Made by a program: the position numbers and the translations under genes. A stretch of DNA of 36,396 nucleotides from an uncultured Actinomycetes bacterium (GTDB lineage: Bacteria; Actinomycetota; Thermoleophilia; Solirubrobacterales; 70-9), in assembly GCA_946886425.1 (NCBI GenBank), contig CAMPIP010000003.1, positions 1 to 36,396 of the forward strand, given 5' to 3'. The notes below the pieces were generated by a model. That model was not told the origin of the DNA. It worked only from the letters and a program-made list of their open reading frames with translations, and made no database searches. Positions 29,562 through 36,396 of this stretch are shown piece after piece. Each line of letters opens with the position of its first letter. Within the stretch, counting starts at the first letter, position 1.

Positions 29562-30944
29562 TCAGCCCAGCTCGATGATTTCGTAGGGGAACGGCTCCGA
29601 CGGGTCCTCGAGCGGCAGCAGGTGCCAGATGTTGAACACGTAGGCCGGCCCGAGCGGGAACTCCATCTGCTGCAGCGGCGCGGCGGTGTTGCCGGCGGTG
29701 CTGCGGCGGCCCTTGAACTGGGCGAAGAAGACCCGCAGGCGGGCGGTGTTGGCAAGGGTGTTGGCGATCTCCTGCGTCGGCGCCGTGACCACGCAGAGCA
29801 CGCCCAGCTCGTGCGGGGTCGCCGTCTCCCGCAGCGGCTCGGAGGTCCCGAGCACGGAGTCGAGCCCGAGGACTTTGAAGCTGACGTCGACGTCGTCGAC
29901 CGGCGACTCGGCCAGCACGGTTTCCCGCGCCTGGTCGATCACGTGGTCGATCTCGGCGATCATCGCCGGGTCCCGGATCGCGCAGAGCGTGCCGGTCTGG
30001 AACCCGATCTGCTCGGCGCCCTCGAGCTTCACCGTGTAGGGAAGGTCGCGCCAGACGCCGCCCGAGCAGCGCACCGTCTCCGGGTCGATCTGCTCGTAGA
30101 CCGCCTGCCCGACGTCGAGCAGGCCGCCGGGGTTGCGCTCCTCGAAGGGGTTCTCGCGCTCGTACAGCGAGTGGCTGGAGACCGAGCGCACCGTGCAGGT
30201 GTGGTTGGGGTGGACGCAGCGGACCGTGAACGATCCCTGCTGGACCTCGGCGACGACCGCCTCGAAGGGCCCGGTCGGTTCGGCCGACATCGAGGCGCAC
30301 TCGATGATCTTCGCCAGGTGGGCGGAGGTGCTGCGGTCGATCCCGTGGAGCAGCGGCGAGGCCATGTGGATGCCGACGTCGAGGGCGCGGCCGGTGATCA
30401 CGCCGTCGATGTCGTCGTTCTCCTCGATCGCCTTCATGATCGGCTCTGGGCCGAGCTGGGCCTGGACCCGGCAGCAGCGGTCGACGTCCTCCTCGGTCAG
30501 GTACTCGCTGATCCGCTCGCTGTCGATCGAGCGGCGGATCTTCGCCCCCTCGCGGACCTTGCCGCGCAGGTACTCGCGGTCGATCTCGCCGGAGATCTTC
30601 GCGATCCGGACCTTGATCCCGTTGTCCTTGCAGATCTCGTCGACCACGTCGAGGTACTGCTGGAGGTGCACGTCGGCGCCGGCGGCGCCCCCCATCGAGA
30701 ACACGAACGGGGTCTCGGTGCGCTTCGCGGCCAGCAGCAGAGGCTCGAAGTCGACGCGGCGCAGCGGCAGCACTTTGTCGGCGCCGAGGAAGTAGGCGCC
30801 GGCGTCCATGCCGGTGCCCTGGCCGGAGATCACGTCGACGCCTTCGTCGATCGCTTTCGCCGCCCATTCCGCCGAATCCGGTTTCCGGCCACCTAGCCGG
30901 CCGTCGACGATGTAGGACAGGATCTTCAGGGACTCGTCACTCAA
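29562..30944 (-). CDS. AtuA-like (acyclic terpene utilisation, DUF1446) family protein
   Basis: The 460-residue protein begins LKILSYIVDGRLGGRKPDSA and has ISGQGTGMDAGAYFLG, VFSMGGAAGADVHLQQYLDV, DDIDGVITGRALDVGIHMASP and FEAVVAEVQQGSFTVRCVHP. It ends with LGPAYVFNIWHLLPLEDPSE, followed by PFPYEIIELG. This is the AtuA/DUF1446 pattern, named after a gene needed for citronellol and geraniol growth in Pseudomonas; the biochemical reaction is not settled. The start is TTG at 30942-30944, preceded by GGAAGGAGAG. The ATG-like alternatives are out of frame. It heads the operon with DUF4387, the isochorismatase-like protein and the alcohol dehydrogenase, and diverges from the racemase gene across operator site 5. 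Together these suggest a step on a branched or isoprenoid-like intermediate. Confidence 0.85.
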   Translation of the reverse strand: MSDESLKILSYIVDGRLGGRKPDSAEWAAKAIDEGVDVISGQGTGMDAGAYFLGADKVLPLRRVDFEPLLLAAKRTETPFVFSMGGAAGADVHLQQYLDVVDEICKDNGIKVRIAKISGEIDREYLRGKVREGAKIRRSIDSERISEYLTEEDVDRCCRVQAQLGPEPIMKAIEENDDIDGVITGRALDVGIHMASPLLHGIDRSTSAHLAKIIECASMSAEPTGPFEAVVAEVQQGSFTVRCVHPNHTCTVRSVSSHSLYERENPFEERNPGGLLDVGQAVYEQIDPETVRCSGGVWRDLPYTVKLEGAEQIGFQTGTLCAIRDPAMIAEIDHVIDQARETVLAESPVDDVDVSFKVLGLDSVLGTSEPLRETATPHELGVLCVVTAPTQEIANTLANTARLRVFFAQFKGRRSTAGNTAAPLQQMEFPLGPAYVFNIWHLLPLEDPSEPFPYEIIELG

Positions 30945-30963
30945 ATCTCTCTCCTTCCAGGAT

Positions 30964-30981
30964 TACTATGATCAGATTATC
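30964..30981 (+). promoter_or_regulatory. AT-rich operator/promoter element, site 5
   Basis: TACTATGATCAGATTATC lies in the 43-bp gap between the AtuA-like gene (leftward, start 30944) and the racemase/CoA-transferase gene (rightward). GATTAT (30975-30980) is a plausible -10, seven bases before the presumed ATT start at 30988. Confidence 0.57.
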
Positions 30982-30987
30982 AAACCG

Positions 30988-32196
30988 ATTTCCAACACCG
31001 GGCCGCTGGCCGGCGTGCGCGTCCTCGACCTCACCAGGCTGCTCCCGGGAGGCTTCGCGACGGCGCTCCTCGCCGACCTCGGCGCCGAGGTCGTCAAGGT
31101 CGAGCAGCCCGGCGTCGGCGACTACATGCGCTGGAAACGGCCGGGCATCGGTGGCACCTCGGGGCAGAGCTGGATCACCGACCGCAACAAGCGCTCGGTC
31201 GCGATCGACCTGAAGTCGAGCACCGGGAACGAGGCCTTCCGGCGCCTTGCGGCCGGCGCCGACGTCGTCATGGAGAGCTTCCGGCCCGGCGTGGTGGGCC
31301 GGCTGGGAATCGGCTACGAGGACCTCGCCGAGGACAACCCGGCGCTCGTCTACTGCTCGATCTCCGGCTACGGGCAGTCGGGGCCGCTGGTCGCGGAGGC
31401 CGGCCACGACATCAACTACGTCGGCCGCGCCGGCCTGCTCTCGATCACCGGTCCGGCCGATGGCCGCCCGGCGATTCCGGGCGTGCAGATCGGCGACATC
31501 GGCGGCGGCGGGCTGACCTCGCTGGTCGGTGTCCTGGCGGCGCTGCTGCGGGCTCGCGAGACCGGGCAGGGGGACCACGTCGACGTCTCGCTCACCGACG
31601 CCGCTTTCTCCTTCCTCTCGGTCCAGCTCGGGATCCACTGGGCGAGCGGCGCGGTTCCCGGTCGCGAAACCCAACTGCTCAACGGTCGCTTCCCCTGTTA
31701 CAACGTCTACGAGTGCGCCGACGGGCGCTTCCTCACGGTGGGGGCGATCGAGGAGCGGTTCTTCGCCGCCCTCTGCGCGGCGGTCGGCCGGACGGAGCTG
31801 GAGGGCACCCGGCTCGACGCCGCGGCGGTCCCGCGCTGGCGGGAGCTGTTCCTGGAGCGCCCCGCGGCCGAGTGGCTGCGACTGTTCGACGGCGCCGACG
31901 CCTGCGTCGGGCCGGTCAACGACTTCGCCGAGGCGGCCGCCGACCCGCAGCTGGTCCACCGCGAGATGGCGGTGACCGCCGCCGACCCCGACGGCGACGC
32001 GCGGCCGCAGCTCGGCACCGCCGTGAAGCTGCGCAACCGCCCCGCCTCGATCCGCACCCCGGCGCCCCGCCTGGGCGAGCACACCCGCGAGTGCCTGGCG
32101 GCCGCCGGCTACGGCGAGGGGGAGCTCGAGCGGCTGCTGGCCGAGGGAGCGATCGCCGAGCCGGACCCGGCCCCGCCTACTGGCGCCGCCGACTAA
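30988..32196 (+). CDS. Alpha-methylacyl-CoA racemase/CaiB-type family III CoA transferase
   Basis: From an ATT at 30988 the protein is 402 residues and begins (M)SNTGPLAGVRVLDLTRLLPGG, the standard family start. The next conventional start is GTG at 31015, which would delete conserved residues. His140 in EAGHDINYVG and Asp170 in IGDIGGGG are 30 residues apart, matching the His/Asp pair of alpha-methylacyl-CoA racemases. The region LGAEVVKVEQPGVGD is the CoA-binding part of the fold. Racemases of this type convert (2R)- to (2S)-methylacyl-CoA for beta-oxidation of branched chains; some close relatives are CoA transferases. No Shine-Dalgarno is present, and GATTAT is seven bases upstream. It probably works with the acyl-CoA dehydrogenase gene 21 bp downstream. 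Confidence 0.9.
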   Translation: MSNTGPLAGVRVLDLTRLLPGGFATALLADLGAEVVKVEQPGVGDYMRWKRPGIGGTSGQSWITDRNKRSVAIDLKSSTGNEAFRRLAAGADVVMESFRPGVVGRLGIGYEDLAEDNPALVYCSISGYGQSGPLVAEAGHDINYVGRAGLLSITGPADGRPAIPGVQIGDIGGGGLTSLVGVLAALLRARETGQGDHVDVSLTDAAFSFLSVQLGIHWASGAVPGRETQLLNGRFPCYNVYECADGRFLTVGAIEERFFAALCAAVGRTELEGTRLDAAAVPRWRELFLERPAAEWLRLFDGADACVGPVNDFAEAAADPQLVHREMAVTAADPDGDARPQLGTAVKLRNRPASIRTPAPRLGEHTRECLAAAGYGEGELERLLAEGAIAEPDPAPPTGAAD

Positions 32197-32212
32197 CTCT
32201 GAATATAATTAC
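32195..32212 (+). promoter_or_regulatory. AT-rich operator/promoter element, site 6, with consensus -10
   Basis: AACTCTGAATATAATTAC begins inside the stop codon of the racemase gene. It contains a perfect TATAAT (32204-32209) eight bases before the TTG start of the acyl-CoA dehydrogenase. It keeps ACT-TGA-AT-AT spacing of the other sites. It gives the dehydrogenase its own promoter, although the gene follows the racemase closely. Confidence 0.55.
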
Positions 32213-32217
32213 CCGAG

Positions 32218-33351
32218 TTGAACCTGGGAGCCGACATCGAGGAGATCGCCGGGCGAGCTCGCGACCTGGCCGCCCAGCTGGAGCCGATCGCCGCCGAGGC
32301 GGACGCGAGCTCCAGCCCCCACCCCCGCGTCCGCGAGCTGCTCGCCGCCAGCGGCCTGACCGCGCTGACCGTCCCCGGCGCCTGGGGCGGCGCGGCCGAG
32401 AAGGTCGACCCGATCGCCGTCTGCCGGGTCCGCGAGATCCTCATGGGCACCTGCTCGCACGCCGACTCGCTCTTCGCGCTGCAGGGCATCGGCAGCTTCG
32501 CCCTGGCGCTGGCCGGGGGCGATGAGCTGCGCGAGCGCTGGCTGGCGGGGGTGGCCTCGCTGGACTCCATCGCGGCGCTGGCGCTGACCGAGCCGGACGC
32601 CGGTTCCGACCTGAAAGCGATCGAGACCGCGGTGCGGCCGGACGGCGGCGGGCTCCGACTCGACGGCCACAAGGCGTTCATCTCCAACGCCGGCGACGCC
32701 GACTTCTACACCGTGCTCGCCCGCGAGGAAGACGGCTACTCCCTCTTCGCGGTCGACGCCGGAGCCGAGGGCCTCACCGTCGAGCCACTCCCGGACCTGA
32801 TCTCCCCGCACGTGATCGGCGACGTCGTCTTCGCCGGCGTCGAGCTCGGGCCCGAGGACCGCGTCGGCGCGCCCGGCGAAGGCTTCCGGCTCACCCTCAG
32901 CACCCTCGCCACCTTCCGCGTCTCGGTCGCCGCCGCCGCGGTCGGCCTCGCCGACGCGGCGCTGCGCGAGGCCACGCGCCACGCCGCCGGGCGCGAACAG
33001 TTCGGCCGGCCCCTGATCGCGCTCGGCCCGGTCGCCGGCCTGCTCGCCGACTCCTGGGCGGACGTCGAATCGACCCGCCTGCTCACCTACGAGGTCGCCG
33101 CCGCGGTCCGCGAGGACCCGCTCGCCCAGCTCGACCGCTCCTCCCTCGCCAAGCTTGCCGCCTCCGAGGCCGCCGGTCGCGTCGTCGACCGCTGCGTGCA
33201 GGCGATGGGACGCTTCGGCCTCGTCGAGGGCGGCAAGGTGGAGAAGCTCTACCGCCAGGCCCGGCCGCTGCGGATTTACGAGGGTGCTTCCGAGGTGCTG
33301 CGCCTCGGCATCGCCCGCCGCCTGGCCAAGGACCTGGCGACGGGCTCCTGA
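32218..33351 (+). CDS. Acyl-CoA dehydrogenase with TTG start
   Basis: The 377-residue protein has ALALTEPDAGSDLKAIE (FAD segment), DGHKAFISNAGDADF, GDVVFAGVELGPEDR, LSTLATFRVSVAAAAVGLAD, then TRHAAGREQFGRPLIALGPV. The C-terminal MGRFGLVEGGKVEKLYRQAR leads to YEGASEVLRL, which carries the catalytic Glu position. This is a complete short- or medium-chain-type enzyme. TTG at 32218 follows a consensus TATAAT by eight bases with no Shine-Dalgarno, so it is probably leaderless. With the racemase just upstream, 2-methylacyl-CoA is a sensible substrate. It converges on the secreted protein gene, ten bases away. Confidence 0.9.
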   Translation: MNLGADIEEIAGRARDLAAQLEPIAAEADASSSPHPRVRELLAASGLTALTVPGAWGGAAEKVDPIAVCRVREILMGTCSHADSLFALQGIGSFALALAGGDELRERWLAGVASLDSIAALALTEPDAGSDLKAIETAVRPDGGGLRLDGHKAFISNAGDADFYTVLAREEDGYSLFAVDAGAEGLTVEPLPDLISPHVIGDVVFAGVELGPEDRVGAPGEGFRLTLSTLATFRVSVAAAAVGLADAALREATRHAAGREQFGRPLIALGPVAGLLADSWADVESTRLLTYEVAAAVREDPLAQLDRSSLAKLAASEAAGRVVDRCVQAMGRFGLVEGGKVEKLYRQARPLRIYEGASEVLRLGIARRLAKDLATGS

Positions 33352-33361
33352 CCGTGGGCGC

Positions 33362-34126
33362 CTACTTCCCCCTCAGCCTCGTGAACGAGACCGTCCAGTG
33401 GACCTGGGTCACGTAGCTGTAGGCAGGGTCGTCTTCCCCGTAGATGCCGTCACCGATCGTGATCCACTTCTGCAGCTTCGGGTTGAAGAGGTCGTCGGGG
33501 GACAGGTCGGCGAAGAGCGGCTCCTCGGTGCGGGCGTCCGTCACGTCGAGCAGGAAGGGGTAGGTGAACCCGAGGGTGGGACAGTGTTCGTAGAGGTCCT
33601 TGGCGGAGTTGTCGCTGTGGAGCTGCAGGCCGTTCCGCTTCTCGTCGCTGAACTCGAGCTCGACGTGCCACTTGGGGACGACGCGGGGGCCGCAGTCGGG
33701 ACGGACCGGTTCGGCGCCGCCGCCGTTGTCTTCGCAGTGCCTCGCCGCATAGGTGACGGCGGGCGTGTAGCGGCGGTTGACCCGGGCCACCACCGGCACG
33801 CCGAGGGATGAGCTGCCGGAGAAGATGTCGGGGTTGAGGTCGTCGGGGAAGTAGGTCGCGGTGATCACGAACGGCTTCTTGGTGGCGAAGCTGAGTCGCT
33901 CGCCGCCGTAGGAGTGATCGCTGCTCTCGCAGTCGTTCGCCGCATCGAGGTTGTTTTTCCAGCTGGTGTTGGAGCGGCCCTCGATCTCGACCTTGAACTT
34001 GGCCATCTTGAAGCCCTCGTAGGAAGGGGTCGCCGCGGCGCCGCCGGCGAGTGCCAGGGACAGGGTCAGCGCCGCCGCGATGGCGGCCAGGAACGCCCCG
34101 GCCCTCGCCTTGCTTTTCGTGTTCAT
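33362..34126 (-). CDS. Secreted protein of unknown function
   Basis: The 254-residue protein has a signal peptide (NTKSKARAGAFLAAIAAALTLSLALAGGAAATP, cleavage near residue 32-34). The mature part has alternating beta-strand character with sequences such as FKMAKFKVEIEGRSNTSWKN and ATKKPFVITATYFPDD, then WHVELEFSDEKRNG and YSYVTQVHWTVSFTRL. Cysteines at C66, and in HCEDNGG, DCGPRV and EHCPTL may form disulfides. I do not recognise the family. A beta-sandwich exported to the cell wall or medium is the best guess. A GAAAGGAG ribosome binding site precedes the ATG. It lies downstream of the glycosyltransferase on the same strand, with a hairpin between them. Confidence 0.8.
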   Translation of the reverse strand: MNTKSKARAGAFLAAIAAALTLSLALAGGAAATPSYEGFKMAKFKVEIEGRSNTSWKNNLDAANDCESSDHSYGGERLSFATKKPFVITATYFPDDLNPDIFSGSSSLGVPVVARVNRRYTPAVTYAARHCEDNGGGAEPVRPDCGPRVVPKWHVELEFSDEKRNGLQLHSDNSAKDLYEHCPTLGFTYPFLLDVTDARTEEPLFADLSPDDLFNPKLQKWITIGDGIYGEDDPAYSYVTQVHWTVSFTRLRGK

Positions 34127-34145
34127 TGCTTCTCCTTTCGTTGGT

Positions 34146-34163
34146 CGGCCGGTCGCCCGGCCG
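34146..34163 (-). terminator. Hairpin between glycosyltransferase and secreted-protein genes
   Basis: CGGCCGG and CCGGCCG form a perfect 7-bp stem with a 4-nt loop in the 52-bp gap. It may terminate or attenuate transcription from the glycosyltransferase gene. No U-tract follows on the minus strand. Confidence 0.35.
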
Positions 34164-34178
34164 CGTTCTCGGTTCTGT

Positions 34179-35423
34179 TCAGGCCGGGAGCGCTCGCGGC
34201 GCCCCGGTCAGCTCCTCGCAGCGGTCGGCGAACGCCCCGGGCGGGTCGCCCGCACCCAGCTCGGCGGCTGCTGCTTTCGCCCCGGCGCGGTCGGCGATCG
34301 CCTCGCGGACGGCGGCGCGCAGGCGCTCGGCCCGCAGCCGCCGCCGCGGCACGACCCGGCCCGCGCCGCACTCGCGCAGGCGCCGCCCGATCTCCGGCTG
34401 GTCGCGGCCGAAGGGCACGGCGACGACGGGGACCGAGGCGGCCAGGGACTTCTGGACGATGCCCATGCCGCCGTGGCAGACGACCGCGGCGGCCCGCCGC
34501 AGCACCGGCCCGTGCGGGACGAAGCGCTCGACGCGGGCGTTGGGAGCCTCCGGCAGCCGGGCCGCGCTGGCCGCGTCGGCGAGGGTGACCAGGACCCGCA
34601 CCGGCTCCTCGCGCAGGGCCTCGATCGCGGTCGCGGCCAGCTGCTCGTCGCCCTGGTAGTCGGTCGAGCAGGTGACCAGCACCCAGGGATCGCCGTCCTC
34701 ATCCAGGTAGGGCGGCCCTCCCGGCACCGGGCCGGGCGGGTCCCAGGAGCAGGCGCCGACGAAGCTGACGTTGGCCGGCGCGTCGGTGCGGGGGTACTCG
34801 AGGGGCGGGCCGGTGAGGACGAGCACCCGGTCCGGCGCCGCGAAGAGGTCGATCGGCGAGTGCAGCGGCTCCAGCCCCCTGCCGCGGCGCAGCTCGTTCA
34901 GGCCCGGCAGTAGGGCGCGGGCGTAGGCGCGCTCCACCAGGGCCCAGCCAAGACGGTCGCGCAGGGCCCCGAGCGGTCCGCGCGCCGGCGGCAGCGCCAT
35001 CCCGTAGGGGGGGATGCCGGCGCCAGGCAGTGGCAGCAGCGACGGCAGGGTCATCGCCCACGGCGCCCCGGCCCGCTCCGCCGCGACGCCGGCGCCATAG
35101 GCGAGCGCGTCGACCAGGACCGCGTCGGCGCCGGTCTCGGCGCACGCCCGCTCCAGGTCCGGGGCGTCGAGGGCGGCGCGCTCGAGCAGGGCCCGGTAGG
35201 CGGTGCGCAGGCCGTTGCCGCCGCTCTCGCCTCCGGGCCGGATCGCCGCGATCCGCGGATCGACCGGCTCGGCGTCGAGACCGACCCGGCGCAGCCCGGC
35301 GACCAGTGCCGGGTCGGTGCGCACGTGCACGTCGTGGCCGCGGCGGCGCAGCTCCATGAGGCCGGGCACCAGGGGAAACAGGTGGCCCGCCGCCGGCGAG
35401 GTGTAGGCGAGGAAGCTGGTCAT
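34179..35423 (-). CDS. MGT/UGT-like glycosyltransferase (GT1 type)
   Basis: The protein is 414 residues from the ATG at 35423, which has an AAAGGA ribosome binding site; the longer frame upstream is antisense to the regulator gene. The N-terminal domain is typical of GT-B macrolide-type transferases: FLAYTSPAAGHLFPLVPGLM, RRRGHDVHVRTDPAL, and ADAVLVDALAYGAGVAAERA. The C-terminal domain has VLVTCSTDYQGDEQLAATAI, then RVERFVPHGPVLRRAAAVVC and HGGMGIVQKSLAASVPVVAV, with PFGRDQPEIGRRL as the nucleotide-sugar segment. It would transfer a sugar from a nucleotide donor to a small lipophilic acceptor. The acceptor is unknown, and nothing ties it to the catabolic cluster. Confidence 0.9.
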   Translation of the reverse strand: MTSFLAYTSPAAGHLFPLVPGLMELRRRGHDVHVRTDPALVAGLRRVGLDAEPVDPRIAAIRPGGESGGNGLRTAYRALLERAALDAPDLERACAETGADAVLVDALAYGAGVAAERAGAPWAMTLPSLLPLPGAGIPPYGMALPPARGPLGALRDRLGWALVERAYARALLPGLNELRRGRGLEPLHSPIDLFAAPDRVLVLTGPPLEYPRTDAPANVSFVGACSWDPPGPVPGGPPYLDEDGDPWVLVTCSTDYQGDEQLAATAIEALREEPVRVLVTLADAASAARLPEAPNARVERFVPHGPVLRRAAAVVCHGGMGIVQKSLAASVPVVAVPFGRDQPEIGRRLRECGAGRVVPRRRLRAERLRAAVREAIADRAGAKAAAAELGAGDPPGAFADRCEELTGAPRALPA

Positions 35424-35534
35424 CGGGGAGTCCTTTCGGTCGGTTCGCGCTGCCCTCCCAGCGTCGCCGCGACCGCCCCCCGCTTCCATTGGGGGTATCC
35501 CTCGCCGGCCCCTCGCCCGGCCCGGCCGGCTACC

Positions 35535-35546
35535 TAGACTGGCGCC
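35535..35546 (+). promoter_or_regulatory. Candidate -10 for a leaderless LuxR-type regulator mRNA
   Basis: TAGACT (35535-35540) fits TANNNT and lies six bases before the GTG at 35547, with no Shine-Dalgarno. A short dyad GGGTATCCC (35493-35501) lies upstream in the divergent gap shared with the glycosyltransferase. Confidence 0.38.
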
Positions 35547-36396
35547 GTGGAGCTCGTCGGCCGGAGCAGGGAGACCGCGGAGATCGAGCGCGCCGTCGAC
35601 GCCGCTCACGAGGGCGAGATGCGGGCGCTCGCTGTCGTCGGCGAAGCGGGAATCGGCAAGAGCGCCCTGCTCGACTCGACCGCCGCCGCCGCCGAGCGGG
35701 CCGGGATGCTCGTGCTCCGCGGCCGCGCCGCCGAGCACGAGCGCGAGGTGCCCTTCGGGCTCGTCGTCGACGCCCTCGACGACCACGTCGCCGGCCTGCA
35801 CCCGAGCCGCCTGGCCGCGGTCGGTCCCGAGCTGGGCGCGGTCCTCCCCGCCGCCGGTGAGGCAGCCGCGCCGGCGGCGCAGGCGGGCGCCGCCGAGCGC
35901 TTCCGCCACCACCGGGCGCTGCGCTCGCTGCTGGAGATGCTCGGCCGCGAGCGTCCCGTCGCGCTCCTGCTCGACGACCTGCACTGGGCCGACGAGGCCT
36001 CCGCCGAGCTGGTCCTGCACCTGCTGCGGCGCCCGCCGCGGGTCGGCTTCCTGCTCGCGATCGGGATGCGGCCCGGGCCGGTCGCGGAGCGCGTCCGCGA
36101 CGCCGGGCGCCGCGGCGAGGCCTGGCTGGAGCTGCGCCCGGGACCGCTGGACCGCGACGCCGCGCTGGCGCTGCTTCCCGACGGCCTCGAGCCCGACCTG
36201 CGCGAGCGGCTGCTGGGGACCGCGGCCGGCAACCCGCTCTTCCTCGAGCAGCTGGCCCGGCACGGCGGCGGCGCCGAGGTGCCGGAGACGGTCGCGGCGG
36301 CGGTGCGCGGCGAGCTGACGCCGCTCTCGGACCCGGCCCGGCAGCTGACCGAAGGCGCGGCGATCGCCGGCGGCCCGGAGCAGCAGCGCCACCGCC
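35547..36396 (+). CDS. Large AAA-ATPase transcriptional regulator, LuxR/MalT-like, N-terminal part
   Basis: The frame is open from a GTG at 35547 to the window end (283 codons). It starts VELVGRSRETAEIERAV, the usual beginning of an AAA regulator. Walker A is VVGEAGIGKSALLD (residues about 31-44) and Walker B LLLDDLHWADEAS (near 140). LGTAAGNPLFLEQLARHGGG is the sensor-region motif. Proteins like this end in a LuxR helix-turn-helix several hundred residues later, but that part is outside the window, so the DNA-binding class is inferred. It diverges from the glycosyltransferase and may control it. Confidence 0.85.
   Translation, partial: MELVGRSRETAEIERAVDAAHEGEMRALAVVGEAGIGKSALLDSTAAAAERAGMLVLRGRAAEHEREVPFGLVVDALDDHVAGLHPSRLAAVGPELGAVLPAAGEAAAPAAQAGAAERFRHHRALRSLLEMLGRERPVALLLDDLHWADEASAELVLHLLRRPPRVGFLLAIGMRPGPVAERVRDAGRRGEAWLELRPGPLDRDAALALLPDGLEPDLRERLLGTAAGNPLFLEQLARHGGGAEVPETVAAAVRGELTPLSDPARQLTEGAAIAGGPEQQRHR

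Noticed and set aside
30968..31213. Short rightward frame starting with ATG at 30968, inside the operator site
   Set aside because: It is out of frame with the racemase gene, has arginine/serine-rich shadow composition and no motif.
35493..35501. Short dyad GGGTATCCC in the glycosyltransferase/LuxR gap as an operator
   Set aside because: It is only nine bases, found once, and too short to separate from chance in GC-rich sequence.
1..36396. CRISPR arrays, insertion sequences, tRNA or rRNA genes, prophage genes
   Set aside because: I saw no regularly spaced direct repeats, transposase or integrase motifs, or tRNA-like clover-leaf sequences with CCA ends. The supercluster looks like ordinary chromosomal catabolic DNA.

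Overview
The window is GC-rich chromosomal DNA with strongly G/C-biased third codon positions and long antisense reading frames. Start codons are mixed (ATG, GTG, TTG, probably one ATT) and some genes look leaderless. This fits a high-GC actinobacterium. The catabolic repertoire, a secreted cutinase-like protein and the large AAA-type regulator would suit a soil lineage such as Thermoleophilia/Solirubrobacterales, but that placement is inference from gene content only. There are no rRNA or tRNA genes, insertion sequences or CRISPR arrays.

Layout. Positions 1-156 hold the start of an acyl-CoA dehydrogenase that leaves the window. Positions 443-2516 are a compact type II restriction-modification pair: a cytosine-5 DNA methyltransferase and a Bpu10I-like PD-(D/E)XK endonuclease. 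Positions 2611-3846 encode a secreted FN3-plus-cutinase protein. From about 3.9 to 33.4 kb lies one large catabolic supercluster. A seven-gene leftward operon (11904 to 3892) encodes an amidohydrolase, HyuA, HyuB, a small zinc-ribbon protein, an SDR, a luciferase-like flavin oxidoreductase and an EthD-domain protein. A Rieske ferredoxin gene diverges from it. A ribose-type ABC importer follows (16216 to 12371), then an amidohydrolase/SDR pair, a thiolase and a GntR/FCD regulator. Next is a leftward operon of a benzoylformate-decarboxylase-like enzyme, an acyl-CoA ligase, an aldehyde dehydrogenase and a crotonase. Diverging from it are an acyl-CoA dehydrogenase and an HSD10-like SDR. A leftward operon of AtuA-like protein, DUF4387 protein, isochorismatase-like protein and zinc alcohol dehydrogenase follows, with an alpha-methylacyl-CoA racemase/CoA-transferase and another acyl-CoA dehydrogenase diverging. 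The right end holds a secreted protein of unknown function, an MGT-type glycosyltransferase and the start of a LuxR-type AAA regulator.

How it works together. Six gene starts or divergent intergenic regions in the supercluster carry the same rare AT-rich element, close to ACTATGATnATnATnAT on one strand, and a seventh weaker copy lies beside the regulator gene. The simplest reading is one regulon, controlled by the FCD-type GntR protein at 19033-19800. The enzymes suggest uptake by the ABC importer, redox steps (SDR, LLM, ADH, ALDH), possible ATP-dependent ketone carboxylation (HyuA/HyuB/zinc ribbon), a 2-oxoacid to aldehyde to acid to acyl-CoA branch, and beta-oxidation with an alpha-methyl epimerisation step. 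A branched, terpenoid-like or alicyclic substrate would fit. The substrate itself cannot be read from the sequence.

Oddities: an SDR whose catalytic Tyr is Asp, an isochorismatase-family protein lacking Lys and Cys of its triad, two divergent apparently leaderless genes only 23 bp apart, a probable ATT start codon, and a perfect 12-bp stem inside the ABC operon.
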